Positions 9,161-17,994 are shown, counted from the first letter of the stretch. The stretch: DNA of 64,000 nucleotides from Streptomyces sp. NBC_00708 (GCA_036226585.1 CP108997.1:1240001-1304000); one strand, 5' to 3'. Notes: generated by a model from the letters alone, not told the origin. Numbers and translations: made by a program.

Positions 9161-9714
9161 ACGTGTCCTTCCGGGTCGAGCGGCAGGCTGCACAGCGGGC
9201 ACGGCGGGCGGCCCGCGTTCACCACGTCCAGGGCGCGCTTGGCGAACGCGCGGGCCTGGGCTCCGGTGAGCCGGACGCGGAGCATCGGCGGGCCGTTCTC
9301 CTCGTCCTGGAGCAGCCGCTCCTCGGCCTCGGCCAGGTCCTCGACGGAGTCGGCGTCCAGCTCGACCAGGGCCTGGGCCTCGACGATCATGCGCTGTTCC
9401 TCGCCGTCCCAGGCCAGCGCCATGGTGCCGACGCGGAACTCCTCCTCGACGGGGTTGTCGAGCGGGGCGGTGTCGGTGACGTCCGTGGGGGCGACGGCGG
9501 GCACCGGGGAGTTGCCGCCGGTGCGCCGCACCACCTCGTCGAGCAGTTCGTCCACGCGCTCGGCGAGGGCGGCGACCTGGGTCTTCTCCAGGGCCACGCT
9601 GGTGACACGTCCGCCTGAGGATGCCTGCAGGAAGAACGTACGGCGTCCAGGCAGCCCGACCGTGCCGGCCACGAAGCGGTCCGGGGGGTCGTAGAGGAAC
9701 ACCTGACGGGACAC
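9124..9714 (-). CDS. DUF3090 family protein with C-terminal zinc-ribbon-like motif
   Basis: A 196-aa protein beginning MSRQVFLYDPPDRFVAGTVG, the hallmark of DUF3090. It is mostly acidic and probably all-alpha/beta, and near the C terminus carries CPLC followed by HVCPR, which could bind zinc. The function is unknown. It sits between the histidine phosphatase gene and the SCO1664-like kinase gene and overlaps the latter by 37 bases. The three families are known to travel together in actinobacteria, which suggests one pathway or complex. Confidence 0.85.
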   Translation of the reverse strand: MSRQVFLYDPPDRFVAGTVGLPGRRTFFLQASSGGRVTSVALEKTQVAALAERVDELLDEVVRRTGGNSPVPAVAPTDVTDTAPLDNPVEEEFRVGTMALAWDGEEQRMIVEAQALVELDADSVEDLAEAEERLLQDEENGPPMLRVRLTGAQARAFAKRALDVVNAGRPPCPLCSLPLDPEGHVCPRQNGYRRGA

Positions 9715-9807
9715 GTCCTGTCTCCCTTGAGAGTCGACGGCGGATGAGGGTGGGGCCGGAGCCTCGGAAAGCGTTCTACGGCGCGTCCACCCTACTGCGC
9801 GCGGCGA

Positions 9808-10506
9808 TCACGGCGCCCCAGCGCCGCCCCCTACCGCCGCGTCCTGTGCGGCGCCGGTGTCCGGGCCCGGTTCGCGGGGCGCGAGTCCGGCGAGGTCGCC
9901 CGTGTCGCCGAGGCGCAGCAGATAGGGGCGCAGCCGGGTGTAGCGGATCGCGGTGACCGAGCACGGGTCGGCGTGGACGCGCTGGAAGAGGTCCAGATGC
10001 ATGCCGAGCGCGTCGGCGACGAGGGACTTGATGATGTCGCCGTGCGAGCACATGACGTAGACCGCGTGCTCGCCGTGCTCCGCCTCGATCCGCGCGTTCC
10101 ACTCCCGTACGGCGTCGACGGCACGGGCCTGCATGGCGCGCATCGACTCGCCGCCGGGGAAGGCGGCGGCGGAGGGGTGCTGCTGGACCACGGTCATCAG
10201 CGGTTCGTCGGTGAGTTCGGCGAGTTTGCGGCCCGACCAGTCGCCGTAGTCGCACTCGCTGATCCGCTCCTCGATGTGCAGTGGCAGGTCCGGGCGGGCG
10301 GCCAGCAGGGGCGCCAGGGTCTCCCGGCAGCGTTGCAGGGGGCTGCTGACGGCGGCGGCCAGCGGCAGCGCGGCCAGCCTTCCGGGGAGCGCGGCGGCCT
10401 GTGCGGCACCGCGCTCGTCGAGGGCGACACCGGGGGTCCGGCCCGCGAGCACCCCGGCCGTGTTGGCGGTCGAGCGTCCGTGGCGTACGAGGATCAGGGT
10501 GGGCAT
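9808..10506 (-). CDS. Histidine phosphatase family protein, MSMEG_4193-type phosphomutase
   Basis: A 232-aa histidine phosphatase. The N-terminal LVRHGRSTAN carries the phosphorylated histidine in the RHG motif. SSPLQRCRET supplies the second conserved arginine, SECDYGDWSG the glutamate region, and MCSHGDIIK the second catalytic histidine. It resembles the MSMEG_4193 subgroup annotated as a putative phosphomutase or broad-specificity phosphatase. The last 25 residues are a Gly/Ala/Pro-rich tail. It is probably the first gene of the leftward cluster (phosphatase, DUF3090, SCO1664-like, then mshC) and diverges from corA. Confidence 0.88.
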   Translation of the reverse strand: MPTLILVRHGRSTANTAGVLAGRTPGVALDERGAAQAAALPGRLAALPLAAAVSSPLQRCRETLAPLLAARPDLPLHIEERISECDYGDWSGRKLAELTDEPLMTVVQQHPSAAAFPGGESMRAMQARAVDAVREWNARIEAEHGEHAVYVMCSHGDIIKSLVADALGMHLDLFQRVHADPCSVTAIRYTRLRPYLLRLGDTGDLAGLAPREPGPDTGAAQDAAVGGGAGAP

Positions 10507-10595
10507 GCGTTCCAGCGTACGGGCCCGCCCCGGCGTCCCGGGGGCCGCGCGGTCCCCCCGGCCAAAGGTGCGTACCGAGCCCGAAGCAGGGAAGA

Positions 10596-11591
10596 ATGCG
10601 CGCCGTGATTGTCGACTGCGCCATCTACCGCGACGGACGCCGGACCGAGGGCCCCGCCGACTTCTCCGATGCCCTCGCCGAGGCGCGGGCGTCCGGCGAC
10701 GCGTTCCTCTGGATCGGCCTGCACGAGCCGACGGAGAAGGAGTTCGACCTCGTCAGCCACGAGTTCGGGCTGCACCCGCTGGCCGTGGAGGACGCGCTCT
10801 CCGCCCACCAGCGGCCGAAGCTGGAGGTGTACGACGACTCGCTGTTCGCGGTGGTCAAGCCGGTCCTGTACGACCACGACAGCGACACGGTGACCACCCA
10901 TGAGCTGATGGTGTTCATGGGCGACTCGTTCGTGGTGACGGTCCGGCACGGCGAGGGGGCACCGCTGGCCGCCGTACGCCGCCGGCTGGAGGCCGACCCG
11001 GAGGTGCTGAAGCACGGGCCGACGGCGGTCCTGTACGCGGTCAGCGACGCGATCGTGGACCACTACATAGACGTGGCGGGCGAGCTCCAGGTCGACCTGG
11101 AGGAGCTGGAGACGCAGGTCTTCGCGCCGAGCGGTACGGACGACTCCAAGAACACCGCGGCCCGCATCTACACCTTCAAGCGCCAGGTGCTGGAGTTCCG
11201 CCGGGCGACGGTCCCGCTGAGTGCGCCGATGGCCCGCCTCGCGAGCGCCGGGGTGCCGTTCGTCCAGGAGCACGCGCAGCCGTTCTTCCGGGACGTCCAG
11301 GACCATCTGACCCGCGCCAACGAGCAGGTGGAGGGCCTGGACCGGCTGCTGTCCGACATCCTGTCCGCGCATCTCGCGCAGATGGGGGTGCGGCAGAACG
11401 ACGACATGCGCAAGATCTCCGCCTGGGCGGCGATGGCCGCGGTGCCGACGATGGTCGCGGGGATCTACGGGATGAACTTCGACCACATGCCGGAGCTGCG
11501 CTGGGTCGGGTCGTACCCGGTGGTGCTGCTGCTGATGGCGGGGGCGGTCGTGGGCCTGTACCGCCAGTTCAAGCGGCGCGGCTGGCTCTGA
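10596..11591 (+). CDS. corA: CorA family magnesium/cobalt transporter
   Basis: A 331-aa CorA protein. A large N-terminal cytoplasmic domain (about 1-265) precedes two C-terminal membrane helices, the first ending in the selectivity motif YGMNF and the second leading to a basic tail KRRGW. CorA forms pentameric channels for Mg2+ uptake in the inner membrane. ATG 10596 sits three bases after an AGGGAAG-like site; a GTG nine bases later is the alternative. It is transcribed away from the histidine phosphatase gene across a short 89-base divergent promoter region and converges on the ferritin-like gene. Confidence 0.92.
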   Translation: MRAVIVDCAIYRDGRRTEGPADFSDALAEARASGDAFLWIGLHEPTEKEFDLVSHEFGLHPLAVEDALSAHQRPKLEVYDDSLFAVVKPVLYDHDSDTVTTHELMVFMGDSFVVTVRHGEGAPLAAVRRRLEADPEVLKHGPTAVLYAVSDAIVDHYIDVAGELQVDLEELETQVFAPSGTDDSKNTAARIYTFKRQVLEFRRATVPLSAPMARLASAGVPFVQEHAQPFFRDVQDHLTRANEQVEGLDRLLSDILSAHLAQMGVRQNDDMRKISAWAAMAAVPTMVAGIYGMNFDHMPELRWVGSYPVVLLLMAGAVVGLYRQFKRRGWL

Positions 11592-11609
11592 CGCCTCCGG
11601 TGGGCGGCC

Positions 11610-12398
11610 CTAGGCGTACTCGGGCGCGGGCGTCGCGGGGCCGCCGAGGGCGTCGCGCCGGGCGGGCGGCGCCAGGCTGACCATGCGCCGCCAGCCGCCG
11701 AGGCGCTCGTACGCGTACAGGGCGTGGATGCCCGCGGCGAGCACGGCGGCCTTCGCGCGGGACCAGCCGAGCACCCGGCCCATGTGGTCCATGACGGCGA
11801 GGCTGACGTCGCGGTAGACGCGGATCTCGGCGAGCGCGCACTCGCGCAGGATGTGCTGGATCGCGCGGCCGTGCCCGGCCCGCGCGAAGCGCAGCAGCTC
11901 CTCGTGGCAGTACGCCAGGTGGTTGTCCTCGTCGTTCGAGATCATCCGGACCGCGCGGCCGAGCTCGGGGTGGTCGGCGAAGTGCTTGTTCAGCAGCCGC
12001 ATCTGCTCGGAGGCACGCTGCTCGGTCACCCGGCTGTGCGCCAGATAGGTGATGATGTCGCGCTCGGTCAGGGGCTCCTCGCGGCCGAGCTGCTCGTGCG
12101 CGAGGCCGATGCCGTGCCGTTCGAGGAGCATCGTGTAGTCGGTGTCCGGCGGGACGGGCGCGGGGGCCAGGCCGCGCTTCCTGAGCAGGGCGTTGAAGAT
12201 CCTGCCGTGCTTGTCCTCGTCGGCACCGTGCCGGGCGATCTTGGGAGCCAGCGGGCGCTGGCTCGCGGGAACGAGGGCCGCGATCCGGCCGTTCTCCCAG
12301 CCGCCCTGGGACTCGCCGCTGGCCGCGATGGAGCAGAACAGCCGGAACGAGTCGTCGTTGTCGAGGATCTCCTGGAACAGGTTCTTTGCCGAGAGCAT
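11610..12398 (-). CDS. Ferritin-like domain protein
   Basis: A 262-aa, mainly helical protein. The pair EDKHGRIF and EDNHLAYCHEE, with acidic residues on flanking helices, fits the ExxH motifs of a ferritin-like diiron four-helix bundle. Such actinobacterial proteins are usually unassigned oxygen- or iron-dependent enzymes; I cannot name a substrate. GGAGGT seven bases before ATG 12398 fixes this start over the GTG at 12407. It converges on corA, with stop codons 18 bases apart. The C-terminal 30 residues are Ala/Pro-rich and probably unstructured. Confidence 0.75.
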   Translation of the reverse strand: MLSAKNLFQEILDNDDSFRLFCSIAASGESQGGWENGRIAALVPASQRPLAPKIARHGADEDKHGRIFNALLRKRGLAPAPVPPDTDYTMLLERHGIGLAHEQLGREEPLTERDIITYLAHSRVTEQRASEQMRLLNKHFADHPELGRAVRMISNDEDNHLAYCHEELLRFARAGHGRAIQHILRECALAEIRVYRDVSLAVMDHMGRVLGWSRAKAAVLAAGIHALYAYERLGGWRRMVSLAPPARRDALGGPATPAPEYA

Positions 12399-12611
12399 CA
12401 CTGCCACCTCCGTGCCGGCGTCGCCGAGCGCCAGTCAAATGCGCCCCGCCGGGGCGGGCAACAGGAAGAGTCGGCGGCTGGGCCGAACGGGGGACCGCCC
12501 CGACGCGGGGGCGCGGCCCGGAGAGGTCCGTCCGTGGGGCGGAGCGGCGGCGGACGAACCGTTTTTGCGCGGGCCCGTAACCCAGCCGTCCCGGCCACGT
12601 TGTTCCACGTG

Positions 12612-12653
12612 ACGGCCGTGGCGGGGAGGCCCCCGAGCCCCCACCACGGCCGT
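12612..12653 (-). terminator. Terminator of the LLM oxidoreductase gene
   Basis: ACGGCCGTGG (12612-12621) pairs perfectly with CCACGGCCGT (12644-12653), and an inner GGGG/CCCC lengthens the stem. It sits 14 bases past the LLM gene stop. There is no T-run, as is common for Streptomyces terminators. The rest of 12399-12666 (the region before the ferritin-like gene) shows nothing else I can identify. Confidence 0.7.
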
Positions 12654-12666
12654 AGGTGTGTCCGCG

Positions 12667-13716
12667 TTACGCGAGCCCGGCGCGCTCCAGCGCGTCCGTA
12701 CCGGCCCGCAGCGCGGCGATCCGCTCGTCGAGCGTGAAGCCGGCCGGCGCCAGGGTCAGCGTCGTGACCCCCACCTCCGCGTAGGCCTGCATGCGCTCGG
12801 CGATGCGGTCCACGGAACCGAGCAGCGTGGTCTGGTCGATCAGCTGGTGCGGGACGGCGGCCGCCGCGCCGCTCTTGTCGCCGGCGAGGTACTTCTCCTG
12901 GATCTCGGCGGCCTCCTTCTCGTACCCCATGCGCTGGGCGAGCCGGTTGTAGAAGTTCTGCTTGGCGCTGCCCATGCCGCCGACGTACAGCGCGGTGTAC
13001 GGGCGGAACATGTCCGCGAGGCCGGGGATGTCGTCGCCGACGGCAAGCGGGACGGTCGGGCAGACGTCGAAGCCCTCCATCGTCTTCCCCGCCTTCTCCC
13101 GGCCGGCCCGCAGATGGCTGACCGCGGTCTCCTCCAGGTGCTCGGCGGACGGGAAGATCAGCAGGGCGCCGTCGGCGATCTCACCGGTCTGCTCCAGGTT
13201 CTTCGGGCCGATCGCGGCGATGTAGAGCGGGATGTGCTCGCGCTGCGGGTGCACGGTGAGCTTGAGCGGCTTGCCCGGACCGTCCGGCAGCGGAAGCGTC
13301 CAGTGCTCCCCCTCGTACGAGAGCCGCTCGCGGGTCATCGCCTTGCGGACGATGTCCACGTACTCCCGGGTGCGGGCCAGCGGCTTGTCGAACTTGACGC
13401 CGTACCAGCCCTCGGAGACCTGCGGGCCGGAGACACCGAGGCCGAGGCGGAACCGGCCGCCGGACAGCGAGTCGAGCGTGGCCGCGGTCATGGCCGTCAT
13501 CGCGGGCTGGCGCGCCGGGATCTGGAGGATCGCCGAGCCGACGTCGATGGACTCGGTCTGCGCGGCCACCCAGGCGAGCACGGTCGGCGCGTCGGAGCCG
13601 TACGCCTCGGCCGCCCAGCAGACGTCGTAGCCGAGCCGGTCGGCCTCCTGCGCGACCGCGAGGTTGTCGCCGTCCATCCCCGCGCCCCAGTAACCGAGAT
13701 TGATGCCGAGCCGCAT
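12667..13716 (-). CDS. LLM class F420-dependent oxidoreductase
   Basis: A 349-aa luciferase-like barrel protein starting MRLGINLGYWGAG. The segments EADRLGYDVCWAAEAYGSDA, GRFRLGLGVSGPQV and IPLYIAAIGPKNLEQTGEIADGAL are typical of actinobacterial F420-dependent LLM enzymes, including the TIGR03559-like group. It probably transfers hydride from reduced F420 to an unknown substrate in the cytoplasm. An AAGGGG site precedes ATG 13716, and a perfect 14-base palindrome lies immediately upstream, so it may be repressor-controlled. It diverges from the aldo/keto reductase gene. Confidence 0.88.
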   Translation of the reverse strand: MRLGINLGYWGAGMDGDNLAVAQEADRLGYDVCWAAEAYGSDAPTVLAWVAAQTESIDVGSAILQIPARQPAMTAMTAATLDSLSGGRFRLGLGVSGPQVSEGWYGVKFDKPLARTREYVDIVRKAMTRERLSYEGEHWTLPLPDGPGKPLKLTVHPQREHIPLYIAAIGPKNLEQTGEIADGALLIFPSAEHLEETAVSHLRAGREKAGKTMEGFDVCPTVPLAVGDDIPGLADMFRPYTALYVGGMGSAKQNFYNRLAQRMGYEKEAAEIQEKYLAGDKSGAAAAVPHQLIDQTTLLGSVDRIAERMQAYAEVGVTTLTLAPAGFTLDERIAALRAGTDALERAGLA

Positions 13717-13727
13717 AGCCGAACCCC

Positions 13728-13741
13728 TTACTGATCAGTAA
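13728..13741. promoter_or_regulatory. Perfect palindrome upstream of the LLM gene
   Basis: TTACTGATCAGTAA is a 14-base perfect palindrome twelve bases before the LLM start codon, in the region between two divergent genes. It is AT-rich against a very GC-rich background and resembles TetR-family operators. No regulator gene lies adjacent. Confidence 0.5.
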
Positions 13742-13857
13742 CGTCCCTGAGTTCCGGACTCTAGCGCGCGCGAGTGCGATCCGGCAGGGGGTCGCCCCCA
13801 CGCCGGTTGTCCACAGCCCTGCGACGCGTGCGGCCCCGGCCAGTAATCTCAGCGCCC

Positions 13858-14841
13858 ATGGAGCAGAGGCATCTGGGCCGCACCGGCCTTCGAGTGTCCC
13901 GGATCGGGCTCGGCACCCTCACCTGGGGCCGGGACACCGACGAGCACGACGCCGCCGAGCAGTTGAAGGCGTTCTGGGACGCGGGCGGGACCCTGGTGGA
14001 CACGGCCGACGTGTACGGCGGCGGCGAGGCCGAGTATCTGCTCGGGCGGCTCGTGGACGGCCTCGTGCCGAGGCGCGATCTGGTCGTCGCCACCAAGGCG
14101 GGCAGCGTCGCCGACCCGTACCGCAGGGTCGACGGCTCGCGCGGGCACCTGCTGGCGGCCCTCGACGCTTCGCTGGGCCGGCTCGGCACGGATTACGTGG
14201 ATCTGTGGCAGCTCCACGCGTTCGACCCGCAGACCCCGCTGGAGGAGACGCTCCAGGCCTTGGACCTCGCGGTGTCCTCCGGGCGTGCCCGGTACGCCGG
14301 GGTGTCCGGCTTCTCCGGCTGGCAGCTGGCGAAGGCCGCGACCTGGCAGCTGGCGGCCCCCGGGACGCGGACCCGGCTGGCCGCGACGCAGATGGAGTAC
14401 TCGCTGCTCCAGCGCGGCGTGGAGCGCGAGGTGCTGCCCGCCGCGCTCGACCTGGGCGTGGGGCTGCTGCCTTCCTCGCCGCTGGGCCGGGGCGTGCTGA
14501 CGGGCAAGTACCGCACGGGGACGCCGGCCGACTCGCGCGGCGCGTCCGAGCTGCTGGCCCCCTTCGTCGAGCCGTACCTCGACGACGCGGCGAGCCGCAT
14601 CGTGGACGCCGTGGCGACGGCGGCGGAGGGGCTGGCCACGTCCGCCGCCCAGGTCGCCCTGGCCTGGGTCCGGGACCGGCCCGGGGTGGCGGCGCCGATC
14701 GTCGGCGCGCGCAACGCGCAGCAGCTGACGGAGGCGTTGTCAGTGGAGACGCTTAGTCTTCCTGACGAGATCCGCCAGGCGCTCGACGATGTGTCGGCGC
14801 CCGTGCACCGCTATCCCGACCAGGACTGGAGCACCCTGTGA
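13858..14841 (+). CDS. Aldo/keto reductase
   Basis: A 327-aa AKR of the Gcy/tas-like group, starting MEQRHLGRTGLRVSRIGLG. The catalytic set is visible: Asp in LVDTADVYG, the Tyr of that DVYG, Lys in VATKAGS, and His in DLWQLHAFD. The C-terminal PIVGARNAQQL segment binds NADPH. It would reduce a carbonyl compound using NADPH; the substrate is unknown. Its TGA overlaps the GTG of the next gene, so the two are co-translated. It diverges from the LLM gene. Confidence 0.9.
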   Translation: MEQRHLGRTGLRVSRIGLGTLTWGRDTDEHDAAEQLKAFWDAGGTLVDTADVYGGGEAEYLLGRLVDGLVPRRDLVVATKAGSVADPYRRVDGSRGHLLAALDASLGRLGTDYVDLWQLHAFDPQTPLEETLQALDLAVSSGRARYAGVSGFSGWQLAKAATWQLAAPGTRTRLAATQMEYSLLQRGVEREVLPAALDLGVGLLPSSPLGRGVLTGKYRTGTPADSRGASELLAPFVEPYLDDAASRIVDAVATAAEGLATSAAQVALAWVRDRPGVAAPIVGARNAQQLTEALSVETLSLPDEIRQALDDVSAPVHRYPDQDWSTL

Positions 14842-17210
14842 CCGCGCTTCCCCGGGGGGAATCCCCCGGCACCCCGGCCACCGGTGACGACACCGCCGCC
14901 ACCCCGGACGCCCCCGCCACCGGCCCCGCACCCACGGCCGATGCCGCCCCCGTCGACACGCCCGGGGCGGCGGCCGACGGCGACGCGGCGGACGGCGCAC
15001 AGGACGAAGGCGACGGTGCGGAGGCGGGCAGCCCGAGCGACACCGCGGACGTCGGCCGAAGCGACGCGCAGGACGGCGCGGAGGCGCACGACGGCGCGGA
15101 CGCGGACGACGGTGCGGACGCGGGCAGCCGGGGTGACGACGCCGAGGCGGGCGCCGACCGCCGGGGCGACGCGCAGGGCGGCGACGAAGGCGCCCCCGTG
15201 CTCTCCGAGGCCGAGGCCGAGCTCGCCGCGCAGCGGGAACTGCGCGAGCGGATCGAGCAGCGCAAGGCCGAGAAGGACGGCCCGATCGACGCCGGAGCCA
15301 AGCTGAGCGGCGCGGCGGCCGATCTGCTGGCGGCCGTCCGGGCGGTGGAGAGCGGGCAGAAGCCCGCCACGGCCTTCTTCGACTCCCCCGCACCCACTCC
15401 CGCCCGCCGGGCCGCTCCCGCCCCCGAGCCCGTCCGGGAGCGGGCCTCCGAGCCCGCCCCGGCGCCCCGTGACGCCTCGCCCGAGACCGTCGACGCCGTG
15501 GCGGCCGTGCTCTCCGCCGGCGGGGCCCCCGCGGCCCTGGCCCAGCCCGCCGCCCGGCTGCTCGGTGACCGGGCCGGCGAAGTCCTGCGCGAGGACCCCT
15601 GGCAGCTGCTGGCCCTGCCCGGCGTCGGGCCCGACCAGGCGGACGGGTTCGCGCGGGCGCTGCTCGGCGCGGCAGCCGGGCCGGACGACGAGCGGCGCAC
15701 CGCCGCCCTGACCGGGTGGCTCCTGGAGCAGGCCGCCCTCCGGGGCCACACCGCGCTGGACGCCGAGCAGGTGCGTACGGCCCTGGGCGGCCGGGGGGTC
15801 ACCGACCCCGCCGCGGCCGTGCGGCACGCGATCGCCGAGGGCGTCGTGCTGGTCTTCCAGGACGGCCCCGAGGAGCCCGGCGAGGACGCGGAGGAGTCCG
15901 CCGAGGCGGTGGAGCCCGCCGCGCCCGTGGAGGTACTTCTCGGCCTCGACCGGTACGCGCTGGCGGAGGAGAGCCTGGCCGACGGGCTCGCCCGGCTGGT
16001 CAACGGCGGCGACAAGGACGCGGACTGGTCGCAGGCGGCCTCCGCCGCGCCCTCCCCGTCGGCCGCCGAGCTGATCCGCGCGGCCGGCGCCCACGGCCTC
16101 GTCGCGCACACGGGCGGCGAGGCGGCCCGCGCCGAACCCGCCGCGCTGATCGCCGCCGCGCGCGGGCTCGGCCTGCGCGCCCTGGGCGCCGCGCACAGCG
16201 TGGACGGCCGCAGGCGGCTCGCCGGGGACACGGGCGACCCGGAGTCGGCCGTCACGCTCGCCGGGCTGCTGTCGGGCACCGAGGGGCCGGGGCGGGACGA
16301 GGAGGGGGCGCTCGCCCTCGACCTGCTCGTCGTGCTGGACGCCCCGCAGCTGGACGTCGAGACCGGCGCGATGCTCGTGGAGTCGCTGGCCGACGGCGCC
16401 CGTCTGGTGCTCAGCGGCGACCCGGGCGTGCTGGGTTCGGCGGGCGCCGGGCAGGTCTTCGCCGATGTGCTGGCCGCCCGCGCCTGCCCCCGCGTCGTCT
16501 CCCGCACCCCGGACGCCGGCCCGATCGGCGAGCTGGTCTCGGGCATCGGCATCGGTGAGCTGAACCAGGTGGAGGCGCCCGGCAAGGAGGTCGTCATCGT
16601 CCCCGTGCGGGACGCGGGCGAGGCGGTGCACCGCACGGTGCAGCTGGTCGCCGACTCGGTGCCGCGTGCCCTCGGGGTGCCGTCCGGCGACACCCAGGTC
16701 ATCACCGTCGGCCACGGCGGGGCCGCGGGCACCCGGGCGTTGAACGAGGCGCTGAAGCAGCGGCTCAACCCGGGCCCCGGGCGCTTCGGCGGCTTCGACC
16801 CGGGCGACCGGGTCGCCCATGTCCCGGCGCCGGGACGGACGGTGCCCGGCGTGGTCGTGTCGGCGGACGCGGAGGGCCTGCACCTGGACTGTGCGGGGAC
16901 CCCGGTCGTCGTACCGCAGGAGCGGGTGGCCGCGTCCGTGCGCCATGCCTGGGCGCTCAGTGCGCACCAGGCCGCCGGGACGCGGTGGCCGGCGGCGGTC
17001 GTGGTGCTGCCGGGCGACGCGGCGCGTGGGCTGAGCCGGCCGTGGGTCTACACCGCGTTCGGCCGGGGCGAGCGGCACCTGTCCGTGGTGCACGGCGTCG
17101 ACCAGGCCCTGCCGCGCGCGGTGGCCGAGGTGCCCGCCCAGGAGCGCACCACCCGCCTGCGGGCGCTGCTGGAGGCGTCGCAGGAGTCGCAGCAGTCGCA
17201 GGAGCAGTGA
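14838..17210 (+). CDS. RecD2-like protein with helix-hairpin-helix domain and lost ATPase motifs
   Basis: A 790-aa protein started at GTG 14838, overlapping the reductase stop. Residues 1-120 are an acidic Ala/Asp/Gly-rich tail. A helix-hairpin-helix region with LPGVGPDQADG follows near 260. The remainder aligns by eye with RecD2/TraA-type superfamily 1 helicases: an RG-rich motif Ia-like stretch, LVLSGDPGVLGSAGAGQVFADVL (like the GD..QLPSVGAG..L segment), LNEALKQRLNP, and a C-terminal HQAAGTRWPAAVVVLP (like HKSQGSE motif). The Walker A GGPGTGKT is replaced by TGGEAARA (near 425-432), Walker B DE by LDAPQLD (near 500), and the motif IV Gln is missing. It should therefore not hydrolyse ATP; a DNA-binding scaffold role is inferred. 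Confidence 0.75.
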   Translation: MTALPRGESPGTPATGDDTAATPDAPATGPAPTADAAPVDTPGAAADGDAADGAQDEGDGAEAGSPSDTADVGRSDAQDGAEAHDGADADDGADAGSRGDDAEAGADRRGDAQGGDEGAPVLSEAEAELAAQRELRERIEQRKAEKDGPIDAGAKLSGAAADLLAAVRAVESGQKPATAFFDSPAPTPARRAAPAPEPVRERASEPAPAPRDASPETVDAVAAVLSAGGAPAALAQPAARLLGDRAGEVLREDPWQLLALPGVGPDQADGFARALLGAAAGPDDERRTAALTGWLLEQAALRGHTALDAEQVRTALGGRGVTDPAAAVRHAIAEGVVLVFQDGPEEPGEDAEESAEAVEPAAPVEVLLGLDRYALAEESLADGLARLVNGGDKDADWSQAASAAPSPSAAELIRAAGAHGLVAHTGGEAARAEPAALIAAARGLGLRALGAAHSVDGRRRLAGDTGDPESAVTLAGLLSGTEGPGRDEEGALALDLLVVLDAPQLDVETGAMLVESLADGARLVLSGDPGVLGSAGAGQVFADVLAARACPRVVSRTPDAGPIGELVSGIGIGELNQVEAPGKEVVIVPVRDAGEAVHRTVQLVADSVPRALGVPSGDTQVITVGHGGAAGTRALNEALKQRLNPGPGRFGGFDPGDRVAHVPAPGRTVPGVVVSADAEGLHLDCAGTPVVVPQERVAASVRHAWALSAHQAAGTRWPAAVVVLPGDAARGLSRPWVYTAFGRGERHLSVVHGVDQALPRAVAEVPAQERTTRLRALLEASQESQQSQEQ

Positions 17211-17259
17211 CGGCCGGGGAAGGGGCTCGCGGGCTCCCCCGAGCACGCCGGAGGGCCCT

Positions 17260-17320
17260 GGAACGGCCGGAGGGCCCCCGCGGACGCCTGGAGCGTTCGC
17301 GGGGGCCCTCCGGCCGTTCC
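17260..17320. terminator. Long bidirectional terminator
   Basis: A perfect 23-base inverted repeat pairs 17260-17282 with 17298-17320 around a 15-base loop. It lies between the convergent helicase-like gene and the acidic hypothetical gene, and is the strongest stem in the window. Confidence 0.85.
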
Positions 17321-17334
17321 GGGGCGGGTGGCCG

Positions 17335-17994
17335 TCAACTGATGTTGTGCGCCGGTCCCTCCGGGTCGTCGTCGAGCTCGTCGTCGTCGAAGACCGCGCT
17401 GACGTCGAAGCGGCAGACCACCAGCTGCGGGTCCGCGTCGTCGAACGGGGCGCCCAGCCACTCCCCCGGCTCCGGCAGCTCGTCCGCCGCCGCGACCCAG
17501 AGCGTGGAGTCGCCCTCCTCCAGGCCGAACTCCGTGTGCCGGGAGGCGATCTCGTCCGCCTCGTACTCCCCGAAGAGCACCCCCAGCGCCGCGTGCACAC
17601 TGCCGCCGACGACCGCCGCGCCCGCGCTGTCCCGGTCGTCCGGGTCCGCGTCGGCGAGGCGCTGTGCCTGGGCCAGCAGCCGCTGGGGCTCCACCACCGC
17701 GTAGTCGCGGCGGATCAGCACGCTGAGCGCGTGCGGCTCGTCGGGGCCGTTGTAGGGCGGCAGGGAGTCCTGCTCCCCCGGGATCTCGAACGGGGTGACC
17801 TCGTCGTGGCGGTCGTAGAGGAGTTCGTCGTAGGCCTCGGCCGCGGCGGCCAGTGCGTTGAACGCGTCGTAGACAGCGGGATCATCGTCCCCCGACCGGC
17901 GTTCGACCGCCGCGAGGTGGTGGTCGATCGCGGCTTTGACCGCATCGGCGGCGGCGCGTACCTCGGCAGCGGTGGGCTGCGCAGCATCAGACAT
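17335..17994 (-). CDS. Conserved hypothetical acidic protein
   Basis: A 219-aa strongly acidic protein with no signal peptide or membrane segment. The N-terminal half is helical (AAADAVKAAIDHHLAAVERRSGDDD..VYDAFNALAAAAEAYDELLYDRHDEVTPFEIP). The C-terminal half looks beta-rich and ends in an Asp/Glu-rich stretch. I recognise it as an actinobacterial conserved family without an assigned function. The start at ATG 17994 follows from the conserved MSDAAQ beginning. It diverges from the DUF5703 gene and ends against the strong terminator at 17260-17320. Confidence 0.75.
   Translation of the reverse strand: MSDAAQPTAAEVRAAADAVKAAIDHHLAAVERRSGDDDPAVYDAFNALAAAAEAYDELLYDRHDEVTPFEIPGEQDSLPPYNGPDEPHALSVLIRRDYAVVEPQRLLAQAQRLADADPDDRDSAGAAVVGGSVHAALGVLFGEYEADEIASRHTEFGLEEGDSTLWVAAADELPEPGEWLGAPFDDADPQLVVCRFDVSAVFDDDELDDDPEGPAHNIS

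Noticed and set aside
14838..15200. Coding repeats in the acidic N-terminal part of the helicase-like gene as a separate repeat element
   Set aside because: The GAC/GCG-rich stretch is in frame and keeps codon bias, so it is a low-complexity protein tail.
15716..16558. 280-aa Arg/Gly-rich frame inside the helicase-like gene
   Set aside because: Frame shadow of the +1 frame; no start signal or motif.
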